Virus record (IMG/VR): IMGVR_UViG_3300037584_001685
Span: 1-20,084 of that record
Source: a virus
Length of the DNA: 20,084 nt
Reading direction: 5' to 3' (one strand)
This document shows positions 5,650 through 12,907 of the stretch, in pieces. A model generated the notes under the pieces. It was not told where the DNA came from. It did no database searches and saw only the letters and a program-made list of their open reading frames with translations. The position numbers were made by a program, and so were the translations under genes. Positions within the stretch are counted from its first letter, which is position 1. Each line of letters starts with the position of its first letter.

Positions 5650-6051
5650 GCTAGTGAACTGCGAGTAAATACTCTAAAAGATGCCAGCGGGAACAACAGT
5701 GTGGCTACATCTGTGGTGTCCAACGGCACCGCAAAGGCTTGGATAAATTTCAATGGCACTGGAACTATTGCAACAAGAGGGTCGTTTAATGTTGCATCTA
5801 TTGCAGATGAAGGGGTTGGCGCATATCAAACCAACTTAACATCCGCAACCGCAGATGCGAATTACGCTGTTACAGGAAGCGCGGGTGGTTCTGGCACTCC
5901 GTCCGGTTGTTGGCATTCCACAGGTTTTAATGCAAACAGTTATAATACTTCTAATACAACATCTTCTTTTCATCAGCAGATATATTACACCACCAGTACA
6001 ATCGCGGACGTTGAATTTATATACTCATCCTTAAACGGAGACCTCGCATGA
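5647..6051 (+). CDS. Small appendage protein, DSFN/GDLA family, copy 5
   Basis: The ATG at 5647 is preferred over an in-frame ATG at 5617, because 5647 overlaps the upstream TAA (TAATG) and yields the shared N-terminal tag MASELRVNTLKDASGNNSVA at the very start. The 134-residue product continues with GTAKAWINFNGTGTIATRGS, FNVASIADEGVGAY, ATADANYAVTGSAGG and the terminal LNGDLA. It is most similar to the preceding gene: KAW(V/I)(E/N)FNGTGT is shared almost exactly, so a tandem duplication of these two is plausible. The stop region is again GGAGACCTCGCATGA, coupling it to the large fibre gene downstream. Its role is inferred as for its paralogues. Confidence 0.76.
   Translation: MASELRVNTLKDASGNNSVATSVVSNGTAKAWINFNGTGTIATRGSFNVASIADEGVGAYQTNLTSATADANYAVTGSAGGSGTPSGCWHSTGFNANSYNTSNTTSSFHQQIYYTTSTIADVEFIYSSLNGDLA
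6037..6051 (+). promoter_or_regulatory. Boundary word GGAGACCTCGCATGA, copy 5
   Basis: This is an exact copy of the words at 1749 and 3596. It links the last small appendage gene to the 367-residue receptor-binding-type fibre (ATG 6048). Confidence 0.8.
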
Positions 6052-7151
6052 GTAAGGCCGCAGAACTCGCCGCACTGATTGGTTCGCAGACGGCGTTGTC
6101 GAACAGGAACCTGATTATCAACGGTGCGATGAAGGTGGCGCAGCGGGGTACGTCGAGCACTGGCCTTCATGACTCTGGTTATTACACAGTTGACAGGTAC
6201 AGTTTAATTTTCGGCAATGAGGATGAGTTGCGCGTAACTATGACGCAAAATTCTGTTACCGACCTAGCCGGTTTTGCTAATTCTTTGAAGGTCCAAACTA
6301 CCACCGCTGAAAGCGCAATAGCCGCCGATGAAAGTTACTACATCATCAATCGTTATGAAGGCCAAGATTTTCAACAGCTAAAATACGGCACATCAAACGC
6401 ACTTTCGACAACACTTAGTTTCTATGTGAAGTCGTCGGTAACCGGCACTTTTGCAGTGGCGATCTACCAGACTGACGGTAATGACATCATTGGGTCAACC
6501 TACACAATCAACTCTGCTGATACTTGGGAACGCAAAACAATCACCTTTGCTGGGAACACTCTCGCGGCAATCGTAGATGACAACACCAATGCAATTATGA
6601 TTGATTGGTTTTTGGCGGCTGGCTCCAACTTTACATCAGTAAACAACACTAGCTGGGGTGGGTATGAGACGGGCAAGCTGGCCTATGGACATGGCACAAA
6701 TGCAGTGGCTACCACTACAAATGCTACTTGGGAAATAACAGGAGTGCAGTGGGAACTTGGCGAACAGGCCACGCCGTTTGAGCATCGGTCTTTTGGCGAT
6801 GAGTTGGCTAGGTGTCAGAGGTATTATGCTGAAAGAAAAAATGGTACTGGCGGGTCAATGTATTATGGCAATACATTACAGGCATACGGCACAAGTTCTA
6901 TTTACGGCGTGATTGCAGATTATCCAGTTCCTATGAGGGCTACCCCAACGGTTTCTCAATCTGGAGATTTTGGTGCTTACACAGCATCTTCGGGTAATAA
7001 TGGTATGGCTACCACGATAGGCAATTTATCCGCTACCAGTCATGCTTGGCGCACAGGCGGCTGGAGTGGAAATAGCAACTTAACTGCTGGTCATGCTGTT
7101 GTGCTGTATGCCTTAAGCAATGCTAAGTTAATTGCGGATGCAGAACTATGA
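6048..7151 (+). CDS. Receptor-binding-type tail fibre / adhesin
   Basis: The 367-residue protein starts MSKAAELAALIGSQTALSNR and has NLIINGAMKVAQRG (residues 21-34), a signature I know from marine phage fibre proteins with a carbohydrate-binding-like beta-sandwich. The body includes YYIINRYEGQDFQQLKYGTS, SFYVKSSVTGTFAVAIY and VQWELGEQATPFEHRSFGDE (residues 233-252), followed by LARCQRYY. These are the usual landmarks of that family. The remaining 110 residues, rich in Gly, Ser, Ala and Thr, form a separate C-terminal tip domain. The start overlaps the GDLA word of the preceding gene. The first 120 bases are about 58% G+C, whereas 6181-6420 is about 42%. It probably binds the host surface; the actual receptor cannot be read from sequence. 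Confidence 0.8.
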   Translation: MSKAAELAALIGSQTALSNRNLIINGAMKVAQRGTSSTGLHDSGYYTVDRYSLIFGNEDELRVTMTQNSVTDLAGFANSLKVQTTTAESAIAADESYYIINRYEGQDFQQLKYGTSNALSTTLSFYVKSSVTGTFAVAIYQTDGNDIIGSTYTINSADTWERKTITFAGNTLAAIVDDNTNAIMIDWFLAAGSNFTSVNNTSWGGYETGKLAYGHGTNAVATTTNATWEITGVQWELGEQATPFEHRSFGDELARCQRYYAERKNGTGGSMYYGNTLQAYGTSSIYGVIADYPVPMRATPTVSQSGDFGAYTASSGNNGMATTIGNLSATSHAWRTGGWSGNSNLTAGHAVVLYALSNAKLIADAEL

Positions 7152-7324
7152 AAATTATAAACGCAAAGTACATGAAAGACATGGCCACAGACGAAACGGT
7201 TGGCATTGCAGCGACGATTGACGGTACAGATGTGACTGTGTCTCTAGACCCAGCCAATCGCCACTACGAAGAAATCATGCGACAGGTCGCAGCCGGTGAC
7301 CTGACAATCGCGGACGCTGACTGA
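7148..7324 (+). CDS. 58-residue conserved small phage protein
   Basis: A short reading frame fills the space between two long fibre genes. It starts at ATG overlapping the upstream TGA (ATGA) and stops at TGA overlapping the next ATG (TGATG). The product begins MKIINAKYMKDMATDETVGI, continues AATIDGTDVTVSLDPANRHY and ends with an EEIMRQVAAGDLTIADAD segment. It looks like a small beta domain followed by one amphipathic helix. I recall similar 55-70-residue proteins with an (N)RHY-x-EI-(M/L) helix beside phage tail genes, where they are unnamed. The exact overlaps at both ends argue strongly that it is translated. A fibre-associated assembly or tail role is inferred only from position. Confidence 0.72.
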   Translation: MKIINAKYMKDMATDETVGIAATIDGTDVTVSLDPANRHYEEIMRQVAAGDLTIADAD

Positions 7325-8406
7325 TGTTTGCCGTCAACGCCTTTGCGGAAGAGTCTTTCGCACACGCAGGGGCGGTTGCTGGCGGAGCCTCAACGCTTTC
7401 TTCTAATTTTATACAAACTAGCGACAGCATTGTATTGGGGTCGGCATCTGCACAGATGGTCGGCACCTCCAGTGCCATTAATGTTGGCGTTGGCATTCTG
7501 GTTGGAAATACCACTGTAAGCTCCGCGTTCACAGAGTCCGCCGCCGGTGCAGGCATATTTGTGGGCACTTCCACACAGCAAGCAAATTTCACTAAAACAT
7601 CTGCGGCAGTGCGTTTGCTTTCTGCAACAACTTCCCAGAGCGCAAACTTCACACAAACGGCAAATGCTATAAACGTCCTCTCTGGGATTTCTAGTCAATC
7701 CGCTAATTTTGTAAAGACGACGGATGCTCTTCTACTGGGGTCGTCGGTAGCGAACTTGTCTTCGACGTTTGATCAAACCACAAATGCGGTTGGAATTTTT
7801 GTTGATTCAGCTTCTTTGTCTGCGTTGTTTGAACAGACCAGTGTACCCACGCGCATTCAACCAGCTACATCTTCGATGGAAGGCACGTCATCTGCGCTAT
7901 CTGTTGGCGTCGGTGTTCTTGTTGGCATCTCTACGGTGTCCTCAATCTTCACGCAGACAGCAGTGCCGGTTGCAATCAGATCCGGAATATCTACACAAGT
8001 TTTCAACGCAACGCAGGCAGCGGCAGGCGCTCGTATTCGCAGCGAGGCCGCTGAACTGTCAGCCCTATTTGAGCAAACCGGCATCGGCACTCGTATACAG
8101 GTGGCCTTGTCTGAACAAGAGTTTGGTTTCACACAAAGCGCTCTTGGCGGGCTCATTACAGCGGGGGCTTCAGATATTGTATTCTTAGTGGTACAATCTG
8201 CATTAGGGGAACTAAAGTTTGTTCCTGTTGATGCAGGTCAGGATGTAGAAACGTGGTCAGATATCACGCATACTGGTGATACTTGGACAGATGTCAGTGC
8301 ATCGGGTACAACTGAGTCTTGGACAAGCATTACGCATAGTGGCGACACTTGGGCAGATGTGGATGCGGGCACTGACGCAGAAACTTGGACAGAAGTGGTG
8401 AACTAA
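7324..8406 (+). CDS. Repeat-built tail/fibre protein with Trp-rich C-terminus
   Basis: The 360-residue protein has almost no charged residues in its body and is built from about 14 repeats of 19-22 residues. Typical units are TSQSANFTQTANAINVLSGI, SSQSANFVKTTDALLLGSSV and ELSALFEQTGIGTRIQVA, with consensus S-(A)-x-F-x-(Q)-T-x-x-(A/G)-x-x-I-x-(V/L)-x-(S/G)-x. The regular hydrophobic spacing suggests stacked beta-strands such as a beta-helix or beta-solenoid. From about residue 308 the sequence changes to Trp-Thr repeats of the type ETWSDITHTGDTWTDV, a C-terminal style I recall in marine phage fibres. It overlaps its upstream neighbour by one base and abuts the next gene directly. It has no signal peptide. 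It is probably a rigid extension or adhesin of the tail; no named family is assigned. Confidence 0.68.
   Translation: MFAVNAFAEESFAHAGAVAGGASTLSSNFIQTSDSIVLGSASAQMVGTSSAINVGVGILVGNTTVSSAFTESAAGAGIFVGTSTQQANFTKTSAAVRLLSATTSQSANFTQTANAINVLSGISSQSANFVKTTDALLLGSSVANLSSTFDQTTNAVGIFVDSASLSALFEQTSVPTRIQPATSSMEGTSSALSVGVGVLVGISTVSSIFTQTAVPVAIRSGISTQVFNATQAAAGARIRSEAAELSALFEQTGIGTRIQVALSEQEFGFTQSALGGLITAGASDIVFLVVQSALGELKFVPVDAGQDVETWSDITHTGDTWTDVSASGTTESWTSITHSGDTWADVDAGTDAETWTEVVN
7384..8235 (+). repeat. Protein repeat region, about 14 units of 19-22 residues
   Basis: Degenerate tandem units with an S-x-x-F-x-Q-T core run through the 360-residue protein. A higher-order copy is visible: the stretch beginning GTSSAINVGVGILVGNTTVS (from residue 47) recurs as GTSSALSVGVGVLVGISTVS (from residue 187), 140 residues later. 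Confidence 0.7.
8248..8403 (+). repeat. Trp-Thr-rich C-terminal repeats
   Basis: Five W-(S/T/A)-(D/S/E)-(I/V) units (ETWSDI, DTWTDV, ESWTSI, DTWADV, ETWTEV) are spaced roughly 9-14 residues apart at the C-terminus of the repeat protein. Two larger units, ITHTGDTWTDV and ITHSGDTWADV, are nearly identical. Confidence 0.72.
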
Positions 8407-9252
8407 ATGGCTTCTACATATACAACAAACACCGGCATAGAAAAGCCCGGTTCAGGCGAACAGGCGGGTACTTGGGGTACGACCACCAATACCAACTTTG
8501 ATATTATCGATCAAGCTCTGCACGGGCAGGTATCCCTTGCTATTACTGGCAGTCGAGATTTGGAAACCACCGACGGAGCAACAAGCGACGGCGCAAATAC
8601 CGTCATTATATTAACCGGCACCCCCGGTTCAACTTTTGAGTTGCGTGTAACGCCAACTGATCAAGAAAAGTTTTATACCATTAGAAACGAAACTGACGCA
8701 GCGTGTCATGTTATTTACAAAGGCGTGACTTACTCGGCCTCAACTGGCGTTGAGATTGCAGCGGGCTCTACACAAGCTGTAACAGGTGACGGCGGCGCTG
8801 GGTCGGGTAAGTTCAAAAGTCTAACTGGCGCTCTGGTAAATGATTCGGCTCCGCAGCTTGGCGGTAATTTAGACACGAATAGTAATAATGTCCTTTTTGA
8901 CGATGCACATTTCATTGGCGATGAGAATGGAAATGAGCAGATCATTTTCCAAACCACATCATCTGCCGTAAATCAGATTGACGTTACTAATGCCGCGACA
9001 GGCAACGCTCCGCAAATATCGGCTACTGGGGGTGATTCCAACGTCAACCTAAAGCTGGCCGCAAAAGGGACGGGTAAGTTAGAGCTTGCCTCTGATCTGC
9101 AAGTTAACGGTACTACGAACAACTGGACAATCGAAGTAGATTCTAATGATCACTTGATTTTTAAATACAACGGCACTGCGGTTTTAGCCATACAAGATAC
9201 CGGGGTGGTAATTGCTAAAGATGATATAACAGCGTTTGGTACGGTGGCGTAA
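8407..9252 (+). CDS. Tail fibre protein (GEQAGTWG / APQLGGNLD type)
   Basis: The 281-residue protein starts MASTYTTNTGIEKPGSGEQA and continues GTWGTTTNTNFDIIDQAL, the N-terminal signature of a fibre family very common in marine phages. A middle domain (about residues 45-140) is beta-rich and ends with the phrase KSLTGALVNDSAPQLGGNLD, which in related fibres introduces the distal repeat region. The distal part has LKLAAKGTGKLELASDLQVN and a short C-terminal strand set ending ITAFGTVA, with no obvious tip domain or intramolecular chaperone. It directly abuts the genes on both sides (stop followed at once by ATG). It is expected to be trimeric and exterior, by analogy with fibres. Family assignment is firm; host specificity is unknown. 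Confidence 0.82.
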   Translation: MASTYTTNTGIEKPGSGEQAGTWGTTTNTNFDIIDQALHGQVSLAITGSRDLETTDGATSDGANTVIILTGTPGSTFELRVTPTDQEKFYTIRNETDAACHVIYKGVTYSASTGVEIAAGSTQAVTGDGGAGSGKFKSLTGALVNDSAPQLGGNLDTNSNNVLFDDAHFIGDENGNEQIIFQTTSSAVNQIDVTNAATGNAPQISATGGDSNVNLKLAAKGTGKLELASDLQVNGTTNNWTIEVDSNDHLIFKYNGTAVLAIQDTGVVIAKDDITAFGTVA

Positions 9253-10629
9253 ATGAGCAATAACCCACCCCTTTTAGGCGGCGGAGCGGGTAGCGAAATT
9301 TCATTTTCAACTTTACGCGATTTTTATGGCGACAGTAACCCTGTGTCTCTTTCTGAATTTACTCGTGGTGGCAGTTTAGTAGCTTCTACTTTTGCAGGGG
9401 CGTCTACTGCGACCACGACTACCGGAACCGGCACAAAAAATGATTTTGCTATAGCTCAGACAGCTTATACGGTTTACACCGGCAGTCCCGGTAGCTTTAC
9501 CACTCGCGAATCAGATGCCACCTCCACCGCATATCAAGGGGTTTCTCTCACTTACACTGTAGCTGCGGGTGACAGTGTAATTTCCTTGGGCGGTGCCGGA
9601 TACACTGATTTTAGCGGCGATGAGCCGAATATTCAGGTTGTTAACGGATTTCAATTAAGCGTCAACGGTGGCAGTTCAACTAGTTATGGTGGCTCGTTCT
9701 TTTACTTTAAGGGTCCGGCGTGGCAAAATGGTCACCACCCCAGCATCCTTTCATATCAGGGCAGTTTTAGCGCTGGCAATACCATTACGATGACAACTAC
9801 CGCTGGGAATTATAGTGCTTTTGTAACCCTGTCTTCGTCGCGGGTAGCCGCCAGCAGTGAATATGATATTACCTTCACAAACAACAACAGCACTGGTGAT
9901 ACATATACTTTAACATCTAACTCCACGAGAATTGGGTCAAATTCTCAGGTATACGCTGCGGGAGACAGCCGTCTAGTTAAAGACAACAGCACTTCTAACC
10001 AATGGACAATCGCTTACGATAATGTAACAGGCAGCGGCAGCGGAACGGCTGGCGATATAGCAGTAACTGTTACAAGTCAGGCTGACGCGGGGACAGAAAC
10101 TGCTTCGGTCGGGGGTCAAACGACAGCTTCTGCTACCGCACCATCCTCATCTGGTATTTCTTTCGTTAGTGTTATTGGTAGTGTCTCAGACCCAAATAAC
10201 GATAATCCTCCTACGGTAGTGCTTAGAAGAAACGGCACTGTAGTCGCGACTTACAATGATGGCTCTAGTGCAGGGGCATCCGTAACCTATACCGGAACAA
10301 TTAACTCTGGTGACGTATTTACGGCGGCTGGCGGCGACCAAAGCAATGCTGTTACAATTAATTATACTACGCCGTCTAGGAGTATTACGTTTAAGAACAA
10401 CGGCTCTTCTAGCCTTACACTAGGATCTAATTCAACAGGGGGAGCAAGAACTATCGCAGCAGGTGTTACTTCAACAGTGCAAACAGGTGGGTCCACCAAT
10501 AATGAGGACTGGCAGGTTCACTTCGACACGGGTAGTGGTGATTGCAATGTTGGCATACCAGCTACTATAAGTTCAGGTAATCCTGTTAATATGGATGTAT
10601 TCAACACAGTTACTACACCGGTGGGTTAA
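9253..10629 (+). CDS. Ser/Thr/Gly-rich tail fibre or adhesin with internal duplication
   Basis: The 458-residue product has an N-terminal motif ISFSTLRDFYGDSNPVSLSE, then FTRGG. The form (I/S)-x-S-x-L-R-x-x-(F/Y)-G-x-(S/A)-NP-(V/I)-S-(L/M)-S-(E)-(F/Y)-x-RGG recurs in phage fibre and minor tail proteins and is probably an attachment peptide. The rest is beta-rich, dominated by Thr, Ser, Gly and Asn, with very few Cys or charged residues. Two segments of about 50 residues resemble each other: one from DITFTNNNSTGDTYTLTSNS to NQWTIAYD (from about residue 205) and one from SITFKNNGSSSLTLGSNSTG to EDWQVHFD (from about residue 377). A segment between them (about 284-370) looks like an immunoglobulin-like or cadherin-like beta domain (VLRRNGTVVATYND). 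It is probably a surface-exposed fibre; the ligand is unknown. Confidence 0.7.
   Translation: MSNNPPLLGGGAGSEISFSTLRDFYGDSNPVSLSEFTRGGSLVASTFAGASTATTTTGTGTKNDFAIAQTAYTVYTGSPGSFTTRESDATSTAYQGVSLTYTVAAGDSVISLGGAGYTDFSGDEPNIQVVNGFQLSVNGGSSTSYGGSFFYFKGPAWQNGHHPSILSYQGSFSAGNTITMTTTAGNYSAFVTLSSSRVAASSEYDITFTNNNSTGDTYTLTSNSTRIGSNSQVYAAGDSRLVKDNSTSNQWTIAYDNVTGSGSGTAGDIAVTVTSQADAGTETASVGGQTTASATAPSSSGISFVSVIGSVSDPNNDNPPTVVLRRNGTVVATYNDGSSAGASVTYTGTINSGDVFTAAGGDQSNAVTINYTTPSRSITFKNNGSSSLTLGSNSTGGARTIAAGVTSTVQTGGSTNNEDWQVHFDTGSGDCNVGIPATISSGNPVNMDVFNTVTTPVG
9865..10530 (+). repeat. Distant duplication of a ~50-residue beta unit in the 458-residue fibre
   Basis: The span covers two copies: one near 9865-10020 (begins DITFTNNN, ends QWTIAYD) and one near 10381-10530 (begins SITFKNNG, ends DWQVHFD). 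They share the initial xITFxNN, a central (L)xSNST, an AAG turn and the final W-x-(I/V)-x-(Y/F)-D. Similarity is moderate. Confidence 0.6.
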
Positions 10630-10633
10630 CATA

Positions 10634-12907
10634 ATGCCCTTAACAAAACTTCAATTTAAACCCGGTATCAACCAAGAAGTAACCTCGTACTCTAACGAGG
10701 GCGGCTGGCGAGATTGTGACAAGGTCCGTTTTCGTTTCGGGTATCCTGAGAAGATAGGTGGCTGGGAAAAGTTATCGTCATCAACGTATCTTGGATCTGC
10801 ACGGGCTTTGCATAACTGGATCGCGCTGGATGGCTCGAACTACCTTGGCGTCGGAACACATCTTAAATATTACATTGAAGAAGGTGGTAGTTTTAATGAC
10901 ATCACGCCAGTTCGTTTAACCACTAGCGCGGGTGATGTGACATTCTCTGCCTCTACCAGCAAAAACTTTAAATCAGTATCAACGGCGGGAAGCAACGATA
11001 GCACAATAGTTACTGTTACAGAGATTGGACACGGTGCGGTTGAAAATGATTTTGTCACATTCAGTGGTGTTGATGCCGCCGGTCTTGGTAGTGGCGGTAA
11101 TATTACTAAAGCTATCCTAGAGGCAGAACATAAGATAACGGCAGTTCTCGACGCTAGTACCTATGAAATAACGCTGGGTGTAGCGGCGGGTTCTACGTCA
11201 TTAATTGCGAGTTCGAGTGATTCTGCAAATGGAAACACGGGGAGCGGCACTGTTGCAGCTTATCAAATTAATGTCGGCCTAGACGCGACGGTTGGCGGCA
11301 CAGGCTGGGGCGCAGGTTTATACGGTGGTGTGTCAGCGGGAGCTTCAGAGGCCGCCATCAACGAGGGTGGAACTTTTTCAAATTCCGACACAACTTTAAC
11401 AGTAAGTGGCGGCCACGGAATTGTTGCTAGCGATTTTATTCTTGTCGATAGCGAAATTATGAAGGTCACCAATGTATCGACTAATGATTTAACCGTTGTT
11501 CGCGCTCATGCGGGCACAGGGGCGGACAGCAATGTAAACACAGCAGGTCACGGCGGAGGAAATGCAGCTACGGACGCAGCTACTCATGCAAACGGTGCAA
11601 CCGTTACTTTGATCACAGGCAATGCCAGCGCGGCTAACGATTACTTTGGTTGGGGCATTGCGGCATCCGGCGGTCTAACAACTACCACACAGATTCGTTT
11701 GTGGTCACATGACAACTTTGGTGAAGATCTGTTAATAAATGCGAGAGATGGCGGTATTTATTACTGGGACCGTACTACTAATTTGTCTAGTAGAGCGGTA
11801 GAACTAAGTGCGTTTGGAAGTTCTAGTTCTCGTAGTGTGCCTACTGTAGCAAAACAAATACTTGTTTCTGATCAGGACCGTCATGTAATTGCTTTTGGCT
11901 GTGACTCCAAAGGCGGGTCTAGTAGTGCCACACAAGGGGACGGGGTGCAGGACCCTCTCTTAATTCGATTTTCTACTCAAGAAAATGCAACTCTTTGGTT
12001 TCCAGACACTACAAATACCGCGGGTAATCTTAGGCTTGGCGCGGGATCTACCTTTGTTCAAGCGGTAGAAACAAAAAGAGAGATATTGGTTTACACAGAC
12101 ACCGCTTTGTTTTCTATGAGATTTATTGGTGGAGACCTTGTTTTTGGCCTGTCTCAGTTAGCTTCAAACATAACCATAGCGGGACCTCAAGCCGCGGCCT
12201 CTACAGAAGATGTTGTGTTCTGGATGGGTATCGACAACTTTTACGTGTATGCGGGTCGCACCCAACAACTGCCTTGTTCAGTAAAAGAAAAAGTTTTTGG
12301 CGATTTTAACACTTCAGAAACTGATAAAATCGTTTCAGGGGTAAATTCAGAGTTTTCCGAGGTGTTTTGGTTTTATCCCTCGGCTTCTGCTACGGAAAAT
12401 GATCGATATGTTGTGTACAACTATGGTGAGAAGGTCTGGTATTTTGGCACTTTAGTTAGAACGGCATGGTTGGACCGCGGCACACGGTCCTTTCCTATAG
12501 CTGCTGGGGGCCAGTACCTATACAACCACGAGATCGGGTTCGATGACGATGGCTCTGCAATGACCGCGTTTATTGAGTCAGCGGGCATAGACATAGGAGA
12601 TGGGGATCAGTTTTCATACATTCGGCGCGTGATACCTGACCTGACGTTTACGGGGTCCACGGCATTGAGCGCTCCGCAAGCTGTGTTTACCATAAAATCA
12701 CGACGTTTTCCCGGAGCTAACTTTAATAATACTGCGGCGGGGACCGCGGAACGAACCGCCAGTTCTCCTGTCGAGACTTACACGGAACAGTTACATTTAC
12801 GGTCAAGAGGCCGGTCCTTTGCCCTGCGTATAGAAAGCACGGCTCTCGGCACTAAATGGAAATTAGGAAGCCCGAGAATAGATTTACGACCTGACGGGAG
12901 ACAGTAA
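10634..12907 (+). CDS. Large tail hub / DNA-stabilisation-like virion protein (podovirus type, candidate)
   Basis: ATG 10634 is chosen over an in-frame ATG at 10595, which lies inside the previous gene; from 10634 the product begins MPLTKLQFKPGINQEVTSYS, a start I recall from a conserved marine podovirus-type protein. The 757-residue protein continues GGWRDCDKVRFRFGYPEKIG, LGVGTHLKYYIEEGG, and later IDNFYVYAGRTQQLPCSVKE, VWYFGTLVRTAWLDRGTRSF, and a C-terminal KLGSPRIDLRPDGRQ. The blade-like beta repeats and overall layout recall beta-propeller tail proteins such as T7 gp12 or P22 gp10, which join the portal to the tail tip. I cannot show homology to either by eye. Residues about 100-250 look like inserted beta domains. 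It is followed by a coupled 76-residue gene. The virion role is likely; the exact position in the tail is inferred. Confidence 0.65.
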   Translation: MPLTKLQFKPGINQEVTSYSNEGGWRDCDKVRFRFGYPEKIGGWEKLSSSTYLGSARALHNWIALDGSNYLGVGTHLKYYIEEGGSFNDITPVRLTTSAGDVTFSASTSKNFKSVSTAGSNDSTIVTVTEIGHGAVENDFVTFSGVDAAGLGSGGNITKAILEAEHKITAVLDASTYEITLGVAAGSTSLIASSSDSANGNTGSGTVAAYQINVGLDATVGGTGWGAGLYGGVSAGASEAAINEGGTFSNSDTTLTVSGGHGIVASDFILVDSEIMKVTNVSTNDLTVVRAHAGTGADSNVNTAGHGGGNAATDAATHANGATVTLITGNASAANDYFGWGIAASGGLTTTTQIRLWSHDNFGEDLLINARDGGIYYWDRTTNLSSRAVELSAFGSSSSRSVPTVAKQILVSDQDRHVIAFGCDSKGGSSSATQGDGVQDPLLIRFSTQENATLWFPDTTNTAGNLRLGAGSTFVQAVETKREILVYTDTALFSMRFIGGDLVFGLSQLASNITIAGPQAAASTEDVVFWMGIDNFYVYAGRTQQLPCSVKEKVFGDFNTSETDKIVSGVNSEFSEVFWFYPSASATENDRYVVYNYGEKVWYFGTLVRTAWLDRGTRSFPIAAGGQYLYNHEIGFDDDGSAMTAFIESAGIDIGDGDQFSYIRRVIPDLTFTGSTALSAPQAVFTIKSRRFPGANFNNTAAGTAERTASSPVETYTEQLHLRSRGRSFALRIESTALGTKWKLGSPRIDLRPDGRQ

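Noticed and set aside
1398-6051. Diversity-generating retroelement or invertible shufflon as an explanation for the variable appendage genes
   Set aside because: No reverse transcriptase, template/variable repeat pair, invertase or inverted repeats of the boundary word are visible. All copies of the word are in the same orientation.
7328-8188. Alternative + strand frames inside the repeat protein
   Set aside because: The translations are Arg/Gln/Leu-rich shadows of a repetitive gene and lack start context. The frame 7324-8406 fits both neighbours exactly.
10595-10634. Upstream ATG at 10595 as start of the hub-like gene
   Set aside because: It would overlap the preceding fibre gene by 35 bases and add a non-conserved leader. 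ATG 10634 gives the recognised N-terminus.
12472-12490. Inverted repeat GGACCG/CGGTCC with a 7-base loop as a possible terminator
   Set aside because: It lies inside a coding region, the stem is only 6 base pairs, and no U-run follows.
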